In this document: positions 57,077 to 64,000 of the stretch, one piece after another
Layout: every line of letters begins with the position of its first letter
Numbering within the stretch: the stretch's first letter is position 1
Notes under the pieces: model-generated
What the model was told of the DNA's origin: nothing
Database searches by the model: none
Seen by the model: the letters and a program-made list of their open reading frames with translations, nothing else
Assembly (NCBI RefSeq): GCF_024809855.1
Contig: NZ_JANUEM010000003.1
Span: 124,001-188,000, forward strand
Direction of reading: 5' to 3'
Origin: Rheinheimera pacifica
Lineage (GTDB): Bacteria > Pseudomonadota > Gammaproteobacteria > Enterobacterales > Alteromonadaceae
DNA length: 64,000 nt
Translations under genes and position numbers: made by a program

Positions 57077-58204
57077 ATGACTGAGCAGCAAAACAAAATT
57101 AATTTACTTGATTTAACCCGCGCACAAATGCAGCAATTTTTCGTCGAAATGGGCGAAAAACCGTTTCGTGCCGATCAGGTAATGAAATGGATTTACCACT
57201 TCTGTATCGATGATTTCGATAAGATGAGCAATATCAATAAAGTATTGCGGGAAAAACTCAAAGCACGTTGTGTTATTGAAGCACCGGTAGTCGTAACACG
57301 GCAAGACAGCAGTGACGGCACCATTAAGTTTGTTATGGGCTTAAGCGGTGGCCAGGAAGTAGAAACAGTGTGGATCCCGGAGAAAGACCGCCGCACGTTA
57401 TGTGTGTCATCGCAGGTTGGGTGCGCGCTGGATTGCTCGTTTTGCTCAACAGCGCAGCAGGGCTTTAACCGTAACCTGAGTGTGGCAGAGATCATTGGCC
57501 AGGTATGGCGCGTGGCACAAATTATCGGCAGTTATGGTGATACCGGCGACAAACCGGTAACTAACGTGGTGATGATGGGCATGGGCGAACCTTTGCTGAA
57601 CCTGAACAACGTGGTGCCGGCGATGGAGTTAATGCTGGAAGACTTTGGCTTTGGTTTATCCAAGCGCCGTGTAACCTTAAGTACCTCAGGCGTAGTGCCT
57701 GCGCTGGATTTATTACGCGATAAAATTGACGTAGCGCTGGCTATTTCTCTGCATGCGCCAAACAATGAATTACGTAACGAGCTGGTGCCGGTAAACCGTA
57801 AATACCCGATGGAAGAATTTCTAGCCGCTTCAAGGCGTTATGTTGCGAACTCTAAGGCCAATGATAAGGTCACAGTAGAGTATGTGATGCTTGATGGCGT
57901 GAACGACAGTATGGAACAGGCGCATGAATTAGCGCATGCACTGAAAGATACACCGTCGAAAATAAACCTGATCCCGTTTAACCCTTATCCCAGCTCACCG
58001 TACAAACGTTCGAGCAACTCACGGATTGACAGGTTTAACAAAGTCTTACAAGAATATGGCTTTACTGTTATTGTACGTAAAACCCGCGGCGATGATATTG
58101 ATGCCGCTTGTGGCCAACTGGTTGGCGATGTCATTGACAGAACAAAACGATTGATCAAAAAGCAACAAAAAGGCCAACCTATAGCAGTAAAAATGCTGCC
58201 ATAA
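57077..58204 (+). CDS. rlmN: Dual 23S rRNA/tRNA m2A methyltransferase RlmN
   Basis: Start ATG 57077 ([17 protein letters not shown]), 375 residues, with AAGGAG 10 bases upstream; a 10-residue extension is possible. Radical-SAM CxxxCxxC motif in [16 protein letters not shown], and [12 protein letters not shown]. The catalytic Cys near the C terminus is in IDAACGQL. It methylates A2503 of 23S rRNA and A37 of certain tRNAs. Confidence 0.96.
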   Translation: MTEQQNKINLLDLTRAQMQQFFVEMGEKPFRADQVMKWIYHFCIDDFDKMSNINKVLREKLKARCVIEAPVVVTRQDSSDGTIKFVMGLSGGQEVETVWIPEKDRRTLCVSSQVGCALDCSFCSTAQQGFNRNLSVAEIIGQVWRVAQIIGSYGDTGDKPVTNVVMMGMGEPLLNLNNVVPAMELMLEDFGFGLSKRRVTLSTSGVVPALDLLRDKIDVALAISLHAPNNELRNELVPVNRKYPMEEFLAASRRYVANSKANDKVTVEYVMLDGVNDSMEQAHELAHALKDTPSKINLIPFNPYPSSPYKRSSNSRIDRFNKVLQEYGFTVIVRKTRGDDIDAACGQLVGDVIDRTKRLIKKQQKGQPIAVKMLP

Positions 58205-58219
58205 AGCAAGGAAAGGCGT

Positions 58220-59881
58220 GTGTTAAAGCAGAAGTTTTTCATTGGTGTAACGCTGAGTAGTGTATTGATACTGGCCGGATGTGTGTCAGAGCAGACCTAT
58301 GTTGGTAGTGATAAGCCAGTGTCAGATCGCTCCTTTGACAATATAGAAGCCGCCCGTACCCGCATTTCGCTTGGCCTTAACTACCTGCGTCGTGGTGATA
58401 CCTCGCAGGCGAAGTATAATCTGGAACGTGCCCGCAGCTTTGCACCTAATTCAGCTGAAGTGTACAGTGCACTGGCGTATTACTATCAGAGCGTTGGTGA
58501 AGAAAAACAAGCGGAAGAATATTTTCGCCAGTCTATCCAGAAAGACGCTAATTACGCCGATGCCTATAATAACTACGGCGCTTTTTTATGTCAGTTGCAT
58601 CGTTATGATGAAGCTGAGCAGTTATTGTTAAAAGCGATTAGCCGGCCTGGATATATCCGCGTAGCAGAAAGCTATGAAAATCTGGCTTTATGTCAGTTGC
58701 AGCAAAATAATTTCAGTAAAGCTAAAAGCTATCTGGACAGCTCTGTCAGCCACAACACTACCCGCATCACTTCGCTGACGATGGCGGCAGGCTTATCCTA
58801 CGCCATGGGCGATAATCGTGCTGCGAAAAACCAGTTGGACCGCATTTCACGTCTGGGCCGGGTTTCTGCCCGCACAGTATTGCTCAGTTATCTGATTGCC
58901 GAGAAAAGCGGTGATCGTGACACCATGCAAAGCGCCGAGCAGTTATTGCTGACACTCTACACAGACTCGCCGGAAACCTGGCTATTATTGCAGGGCCGTT
59001 TAGCCGACAGTGAGTTTGAGCAATTGCGTGAGCGCTATAAAGACAGTCTGATGGCCAATATTGTGTTGCCGGATGACAGTGCAAAGCAACAAGTGCCAGC
59101 GCAGCCGGTAGATAATCCGAAAATGAAAATAGTTAAGCGTAAAACCACAGAAGCAGATGCACCGGTTGCCGCTGTGGTTGCGCAAAAGCCAGTTAAAAAG
59201 GCCATTCCGGCGCCAACTGCCGTAGCGCCAGCTGTAGATCCGGCTTTGCCATTAAACAACAGCATCACTGCTATTGCCGGTAGTTTGACGCAAAATAACA
59301 CTGCGCTAACAACTGCGGCACCACAGCCTGTTAGCTTACCACAGGAAACATCATCGGCGCCGGTGCAAGCCATTGTTACTGAAACCGTGCCAGAACCGGC
59401 TGCTACGGCAAACACAGCTGTTGTCGAAACAAGTCAGGCTGAAGCGGAAACTGCATCAGCTACCACCGCTGTACCGGCTTCGCCAGAAATATCAGAAAGC
59501 AGTGCGCCATTTCATATTGTTAAAGAGGCAGAATCGTTGTATGCCATCTCTGTGCAATATAATATCCGTTTGTCGCGCTTGATGCAGTGGAACCAGCTAA
59601 CGCCTGCTTCAGTAATTAGAGCCGGACAAAAAATATGGCTGGCTGAGGTCAGCGATGAGCAATTACAGGCAGAGCAAACCAGCAGCCCGCCTGCGGTTAT
59701 CCGGCAGGAGATCAGCTCGCCTTATCATCAGGTAGAAAGCGGTGAAACCATGTTTGCTATTTCTTATCGCTACAATATCCGGCTGGACAGGTTTCTCAGC
59801 TGGAATAATTTAACCGAGCAAAGCAGGCTTAAGGTTGGCCAGCAAGTGTATATTGTTGACCCGGCCAGTATTGAACAATGA
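58220..59881 (+). CDS. pilW: Type IV pilus lipoprotein PilW/PilF with C-terminal LysM domains
   Basis: 553 residues from GTG 58220 (AAGGAAAGG upstream). Lipoprotein signal with lipobox LAGC (Cys21), then TPR repeats at about residues 40-260 (for example YLRRGDTSQAKYNLERARSF and AYNNYGAFLCQLHRYDEAE), as in the PilF/PilW pilotin that helps secretin PilQ assemble. After an Ala/Pro/Thr-rich linker (about 285-425) come two LysM peptidoglycan-binding domains (about 430-475 and 501-548; HQVESGETMFAISYRYNIRL). Usual PilW is about 250 residues. It lies in the conserved rlmN-pilW-rodZ slot. Confidence 0.9.
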   Translation: MLKQKFFIGVTLSSVLILAGCVSEQTYVGSDKPVSDRSFDNIEAARTRISLGLNYLRRGDTSQAKYNLERARSFAPNSAEVYSALAYYYQSVGEEKQAEEYFRQSIQKDANYADAYNNYGAFLCQLHRYDEAEQLLLKAISRPGYIRVAESYENLALCQLQQNNFSKAKSYLDSSVSHNTTRITSLTMAAGLSYAMGDNRAAKNQLDRISRLGRVSARTVLLSYLIAEKSGDRDTMQSAEQLLLTLYTDSPETWLLLQGRLADSEFEQLRERYKDSLMANIVLPDDSAKQQVPAQPVDNPKMKIVKRKTTEADAPVAAVVAQKPVKKAIPAPTAVAPAVDPALPLNNSITAIAGSLTQNNTALTTAAPQPVSLPQETSSAPVQAIVTETVPEPAATANTAVVETSQAEAETASATTAVPASPEISESSAPFHIVKEAESLYAISVQYNIRLSRLMQWNQLTPASVIRAGQKIWLAEVSDEQLQAEQTSSPPAVIRQEISSPYHQVESGETMFAISYRYNIRLDRFLSWNNLTEQSRLKVGQQVYIVDPASIEQ

Positions 59882-60771
59882 ATAAAGAACCCGAAACTGA
59901 AGTAGTTGCTGAGATCAGCGTAGGCCAGTTGCTGCGCCAGGCGCGTGAGCAACGTAAGCTGACCATACAACAGGTAGCGTTACAGCTGAATCTGAAAATT
60001 GAGCAGGTCGAGCGGCTGGAACAGGATCAACCTGATGGCAAGACACTGGAAACCTTTGCCCGTGGTTATGTACGTGCTTATGGCCGCTTGCTTAAACTAC
60101 CTGAAACAGAGTTGATGGCGGCACTTAGCCGCCAGACAGGCTCTGTCGTGTCAACAGCCAAGCCCATGCGCACTTTTTCTAACCGTACTGCTCACCAGGC
60201 AACAGAAAACCGTTTCATGTGGCTGACTTATGCCATTATTGTGCTGTTACTGGCGCTGTTATTTGTCTGGTGGTGGCAAAGCTCGTATGAAAATACCACA
60301 GAGAGTAGCGCTGCAGCGCGGGCCAGCCAGCCCGTAGAGGCAAGAGCTCAGCAAGTATCGCCGCAGCCAGCAACAGACGAGCCCGCAGAGCAGGCTTCAG
60401 ATGAACAAGCTGCCAGTATAGGTGGTGCTGCTGATAATGCCATCAGCGAGCAGCAACTGAATGAGATGCTGCAGCAATTGGCCGCGCCATCTGCAGAGCT
60501 GCTTCCTGCGGCAGAAGTACCGCAGCTGGATACACTGGAAATGCGCTTTAGCGAAAACTGCTGGATAGATGTAGTTGACGCTGACGGCAATCGCGTTGCC
60601 TATGGTACTAAGCAGGCGGGTTATGTTATGCAGCTTACCGGTACGGCGCCTTTTGTTGTTACTTTGGGTAACCCCAGTGTGGTAAAAATTAATTTTAATC
60701 AGCAAGCCTTTGATATGTCTGCTTTTCCAGGCGGCAGAGTGGCCAAATTTACTATTCCTGAGTCAGAATAA
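59878..60771 (+). CDS. rodZ: Cell-shape protein RodZ
   Basis: 297 residues, ATGA overlap with the pilW stop. N-terminal cytoplasmic helix-turn-helix (about 14-75; [19 protein letters not shown]), one membrane helix (114-133), an Ala/Glu/Gln-rich periplasmic linker, then the C-terminal DUF4115 domain ([20 protein letters not shown]). RodZ links MreB filaments to the elongasome. Confidence 0.95.
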   Translation: MNKEPETEVVAEISVGQLLRQAREQRKLTIQQVALQLNLKIEQVERLEQDQPDGKTLETFARGYVRAYGRLLKLPETELMAALSRQTGSVVSTAKPMRTFSNRTAHQATENRFMWLTYAIIVLLLALLFVWWWQSSYENTTESSAAARASQPVEARAQQVSPQPATDEPAEQASDEQAASIGGAADNAISEQQLNEMLQQLAAPSAELLPAAEVPQLDTLEMRFSENCWIDVVDADGNRVAYGTKQAGYVMQLTGTAPFVVTLGNPSVVKINFNQQAFDMSAFPGGRVAKFTIPESE

Positions 60772-60773
60772 GC

Positions 60774-61877
60774 ATGTTTGCAGAAAATCCTATAAAACGC
60801 CGTCAAAGTACGCAGATCCGGGTGGGCAACGTATTGATTGGTGGTGATGCGCCAATAGCCGTACAGTCTATGACTAATACCCGCACTACTGATGTTGCCG
60901 CTACAGTTGCACAAATTCAGGCTATTGCCAAAGCCGGGGCTGATCTGGTGCGGGTTTCCGTGCCAACGATGGAAGCTGCGGAAGCCTTTAAGCTAATTAA
61001 GCAGCAATCGCCCATCCCGCTGGTGGCCGATATTCATTTTGATTACCGCATCGCGTTAAAAGTTGCTGAATACGGTGTAGATTGCCTGCGGATTAATCCA
61101 GGCAATATCGGCCGTGAAGATCGTATCCGCGCTGTAGTTGATTGCGCGCGGGATTACAATATCCCAATCCGTATCGGTGTAAATGGCGGTTCGCTTGAGG
61201 CCGACATTCAGGAGAAATACGGCGAGCCCACGCCGCAGGCGCTGGTTGAGTCAGCTATGCGGCATGTTGATATTCTTGACCGGCTTAATTTTGATCAGTT
61301 TAAAGTTAGTGTTAAAGCGTCAGATGTTTTTCTGGCGGTTGGTGCCTACCGCTTACTGGCGCAGCAAATTAAACAGCCGCTGCATTTGGGCATTACCGAA
61401 GCAGGTGGTGCCCGTGCAGGTGCTGTAAAATCAGCCATTGGTTTAGGTATGTTACTGGCCGAAGGTATTGGCGATACATTGCGGATATCACTGGCGGCAG
61501 ATCCGGTAGAAGAGGTAAAAGTTGCCTTTGATATTTTAAAATCGCTGCGCATTCGTTCCCGTGGTATTAATTTTATTGCCTGCCCTAGCTGCTCACGTCA
61601 GGAATTTGATGTGATTAAAACCATGAACCAGCTTGAAGAACGGCTGGAGGATATTACCGAGCCTTTAACAGTGTCAGTGATAGGCTGTGTGGTAAACGGC
61701 CCTGGTGAAGCGCTGGTATCTGATTTAGGTGTAGCTGGCGCCAGTAAGAAAAGCGGTTTTTACATTAATGGCCAGCGGCAAAAACTGCGGCTGGACAATG
61801 AACAGGTGGCTGAGCAGCTCGAGCAGCAGGTACGTGAATACCTGCAGCAAAAAATTGCGGTGCGTCAGTTGGATTAA
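60774..61877 (+). CDS. ispG: 4-hydroxy-3-methylbut-2-enyl-diphosphate synthase
   Basis: 367 residues; TIM-barrel part with [19 protein letters not shown] and [13 protein letters not shown], and the 4Fe-4S ligands in [10 protein letters not shown] and [12 protein letters not shown]. It is the penultimate step of the MEP isoprenoid route and depends on the isc system. Two bases separate it from rodZ. Confidence 0.97.
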   Translation: MFAENPIKRRQSTQIRVGNVLIGGDAPIAVQSMTNTRTTDVAATVAQIQAIAKAGADLVRVSVPTMEAAEAFKLIKQQSPIPLVADIHFDYRIALKVAEYGVDCLRINPGNIGREDRIRAVVDCARDYNIPIRIGVNGGSLEADIQEKYGEPTPQALVESAMRHVDILDRLNFDQFKVSVKASDVFLAVGAYRLLAQQIKQPLHLGITEAGGARAGAVKSAIGLGMLLAEGIGDTLRISLAADPVEEVKVAFDILKSLRIRSRGINFIACPSCSRQEFDVIKTMNQLEERLEDITEPLTVSVIGCVVNGPGEALVSDLGVAGASKKSGFYINGQRQKLRLDNEQVAEQLEQQVREYLQQKIAVRQLD

Positions 61878-61891
61878 GCCGGGCAACAGGC

Positions 61892-61920
61892 TTGGTGTTT
61901 AGCCCTGTTACGCCTATAAT
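61892..61920 (+). promoter_or_regulatory. Promoter for hisS
   Basis: TTGGTG (61892-61897), 17 bases, perfect TATAAT (61915-61920), 39 bases before the hisS start. hisS and downstream genes can therefore be made without read-through from ispG. Confidence 0.65.
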
Positions 61921-61959
61921 CGCGGCTGTTTTTTAACTTAAACCGATGGAAGTTTAATT

Positions 61960-63234
61960 TTGTCGAAGCAAATTCAGGCCATTCGCGGCATGAACGATTG
62001 CCTGCCGCAGGATACTGTAGCCTGGCAATACGTTGAACAGACACTGCGCCAGACAGTGGCCAGCTATGGTTACAGCGAAATTCGTTTTCCTATTGTTGAG
62101 ATGACTGAGCTGTTTAAACGCTCAATTGGCGAAGTGACTGACATAGTAGAAAAAGAGATGTACACCTTTGCTGATCGCAATGGTGACAGCTTAACGCTGC
62201 GCCCGGAAGGTACAGCCTGCTGCGTGCGCGCCGGTAATGAACATGGTTTGCTGTACAATCAGGAACAGCGGCTGTGGTATACCGGGCCGATGTTTCGCCA
62301 TGAAAGGCCACAAAAAGGCCGCTACCGCCAATTTCACCAGTTTGGCCTGGAAGCTTTTGGTATCGCCAGTGCCGACATTGATGCTGAAGTGATTATGCTA
62401 AGTGCGCGGTTGTGGCAACAGCTGGGTTTAACACCTTATGTAAAGCTGGAACTGAACTCGCTGGGGTCAAGTGAAGCCCGTGCGGCGTATCGTGATGCGC
62501 TGGTAGCTTATTTAGAGCAACACAAAGCGGTGCTGGATGAAGACAGCCTGCGCCGTATGTATAGCAACCCATTAAGGGTATTAGATAGTAAAAACCCTGC
62601 GCTGTCTGGGATATTAGCTGCGGCACCTAAACTGGCAGACTATCTGGATCAAGATTCAGCAGAGCATTTTGCCCGTTTAAAGCAATTGCTGACACAAGCA
62701 GGCATTGAATTTAGCGTAAATCCGCGTTTAGTACGTGGGCTGGATTACTATAACAAAACCGTGTTTGAGTGGGTAACCACAGAGCTTGGCGCACAAGGTA
62801 CTGTATGTGCCGGTGGCCGTTACGATGGTTTAGTTGAGCAATTAGGTGGCAAAGCCACGCCAGCGGTTGGTTTTGCCCTGGGGCTGGAGCGGTTGGTGTT
62901 ATTACTGCAAACATTGCAGTTATTACCAGTATTACCGGCAGTTGCCGATATTTACCTGATGGCACTTGGCGAACAGGCTGAACTTGCGGTACTTTCTGTT
63001 GCCGAAAGGCTGCGTGCCAGCTTGCCGGATAAACGCATTATGGTGCATTGTGGTGGCGGCAACCTGAAAAAACAAATTAAGCGGGCTGATAAATCCGGTG
63101 CGGCTATTGGATTGATCATCGGCGAAGATGAACTGGCACGCGGTGAAGTCACGGTAAAGTGGTTACGTGAAGACAAACCGCAACAAACAATTTTATTAAC
63201 AGAACTGGCGAAGACGCTGGCCCTTTCAGCATAA
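61960..63234 (+). CDS. hisS: Histidyl-tRNA synthetase
   Basis: 424 residues from a TTG start at 61960 ([16 protein letters not shown]) with GGAAG upstream. Class-II motifs: motif 2 [18 protein letters not shown], the His-A loop [15 protein letters not shown], and motif 3 [13 protein letters not shown]; the C-terminal anticodon-binding domain follows. TTG in such a gene is unusual, but the alignment fixes it. Confidence 0.96.
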   Translation: MSKQIQAIRGMNDCLPQDTVAWQYVEQTLRQTVASYGYSEIRFPIVEMTELFKRSIGEVTDIVEKEMYTFADRNGDSLTLRPEGTACCVRAGNEHGLLYNQEQRLWYTGPMFRHERPQKGRYRQFHQFGLEAFGIASADIDAEVIMLSARLWQQLGLTPYVKLELNSLGSSEARAAYRDALVAYLEQHKAVLDEDSLRRMYSNPLRVLDSKNPALSGILAAAPKLADYLDQDSAEHFARLKQLLTQAGIEFSVNPRLVRGLDYYNKTVFEWVTTELGAQGTVCAGGRYDGLVEQLGGKATPAVGFALGLERLVLLLQTLQLLPVLPAVADIYLMALGEQAELAVLSVAERLRASLPDKRIMVHCGGGNLKKQIKRADKSGAAIGLIIGEDELARGEVTVKWLREDKPQQTILLTELAKTLALSA

Positions 63235-63264
63235 CGGGCTTTTGACGTAAAACGGAGTAACGCA

Positions 63265-63897
63265 GTGGAAATTTACAGCAGTGAAGAACAACAGGTAGAA
63301 GCCATTAAACGTTTTTGGCATGAGTACGGTAAAGCAATTCTTGCCGGTGTGGTACTGGGCCTGGCGGCATTATACGGTTTCCGTTATTACCAGGCTGAAC
63401 AGCGCAGCTCAGTTGAACAGGCTTCAACAGCATTTAACCAGTTGCTGCAACAACGTGAAGCTGACAGCAGTGAAGCCTGGCTGACAGAAGCGCAGAGCTT
63501 CGTTGCGGCCTCTAAAGGCGATAATTACGCAGTGCTGGCGGCATTGATCGCAGCAAAAGAAGCGGTAACAGCGAAAAACTATGATGTAGCAACACAGCAA
63601 CTAAACTGGGTACTGGCTAATGCGAAAGAGCCGGCAATATTGGCAGTAACCCAGCTGCGGCTGGCAAAATTGCAGCAAGAGCAGGGCAGCTATGATGCGG
63701 CGCTGAAAACACTGGAGAAAACCGTGCCAGAGAGTTTTGCTTCTTTGCAGGCTGAACTGAAAGGTGACATTCTGGTACTGGCAGAAAAGCTGCCTGAGGC
63801 AAAAGCTGCCTATCAACAAGCGCTGGCAACTGCAGGACAAAATCAGCAGTTGCTTCAGATCAAGCTGGACGAGCTGGCGCACGTCACTGCAGTGTAA
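63265..63897 (+). CDS. yfgM: YfgM ancillary SecYEG/periplasmic chaperone-network protein
   Basis: 210 residues from GTG 63265 (MEIYSSEEQQVEAIKRFWHE). One membrane helix at about 22-42 (GKAILAGVVLGLAALYGF), then a periplasmic TPR-like domain (QLRLAKLQQEQGSYDAALK). YfgM associates with SecYEG and PpiD in E. coli. Between hisS and bamB as in E. coli. Confidence 0.94.
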   Translation: MEIYSSEEQQVEAIKRFWHEYGKAILAGVVLGLAALYGFRYYQAEQRSSVEQASTAFNQLLQQREADSSEAWLTEAQSFVAASKGDNYAVLAALIAAKEAVTAKNYDVATQQLNWVLANAKEPAILAVTQLRLAKLQQEQGSYDAALKTLEKTVPESFASLQAELKGDILVLAEKLPEAKAAYQQALATAGQNQQLLQIKLDELAHVTAV

Positions 63898-63907
63898 AGA
63901 GGTAAGC

Positions 63908-64000
63908 GTGAAATTACAGTTAAAACAGGTCTTGCTGCTTAGCGCAGTTATACTTGCCGGATGCTCCAGCAAAGAAAAACTGGTACTACCGCCGGTGCAG
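63908..64000 (+). CDS. bamB: Outer-membrane assembly lipoprotein BamB, partial
   Basis: Only the first 31 codons are in the window: GTG 63908, a signal peptide and lipobox ILAGC (Cys20), then SSKEKLVLPP. GAGG lies upstream. Identity rests on the lipoprotein signal plus the conserved yfgM-bamB order, not on the propeller domain, which is off the end. Confidence 0.85.
   Translation, partial: MKLQLKQVLLLSAVILAGCSSKEKLVLPPVQ

Overview
The window reads as a chromosomal segment of a marine or freshwater gammaproteobacterium, most like Rheinheimera/Arsukibacterium or another Alteromonadales-related lineage. The basis is inference from gene order and protein similarity: an E. coli/Shewanella-type isc operon, rlmN-pilW-rodZ-ispG-hisS-yfgM-bamB, queA-tgt-yajC-secDF, dusB-fis, a six-gene mrp/mnh antiporter with fused A and B subunits, a DUF47-Pit phosphate pair and a Shewanella-type DP-EP protein. 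Coding density is high and almost all genes are housekeeping. I saw no rRNA, tRNA, CRISPR array, prophage or insertion sequence.

Layout. 1-8 kb: a partial class-3 lipase, then a phosphate/polyphosphate block (ppx-ppk and a gcvR-like ACT protein on minus; phoU, a DUF47 PhoU-like protein and a Pit transporter on plus). 8-13 kb: a secreted subtilisin with two PPC domains, oxyR and queA. 12.8-13.0 kb: a strongly palindromic REP-like element. 13-19 kb: tgt-yajC-secD-secF, a rhodanese, a TraB/GumN protein, a second copy of the REP-like element, and suhB. 19.8-27.2 kb: a minus-strand operon for a multisubunit Na+/H+ antiporter (mnhAB-C-D-E-F-G) ending in a YbdG-type mechanosensitive channel. 27-36 kb: an AI-2E transporter, fpr, a large winged-helix/STAND-ATPase/TPR regulator paired with a small self-cleaving DP-EP protein, a diguanylate cyclase, a thioesterase and a TauE permease.

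36-39 kb is the most accessory-looking part: sixA, a gamma-glutamylcyclotransferase-like gene, then one collinear run of higB-higA, a small 2OG-Fe(II) oxygenase, an unrecognised AT-rich 280-aa gene and a 66-aa gene, closed by a strong terminator. 39-49 kb: purH, dusB-fis, a different REP-like hairpin, prkB, an ExeM/NucH nuclease with purD, an exported methyltransferase, trmJ and cysE. 49-54.7 kb: the complete isc operon behind two tandem IscR type-1 sites. 54.8-64 kb: a porin with a mini phosphate-binding-like protein, ndk, then rlmN through the start of bamB.

Best candidate for an undescribed system: the wHTH-STAND-TM-TPR protein (29349-32654) with its neighbour (32681-33058). The neighbour is a 125-aa DP-EP/DUF1888 protein that keeps both residues, Lys98 and Asp116-Pro117, implicated in self-cleavage and cross-linking in the Shewanella homologue. 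Second: the higBA-oxygenase-unknown cluster. Start codons were moved from the longest reading frame wherever a Shine-Dalgarno match or family alignment supported it; each such case is noted.
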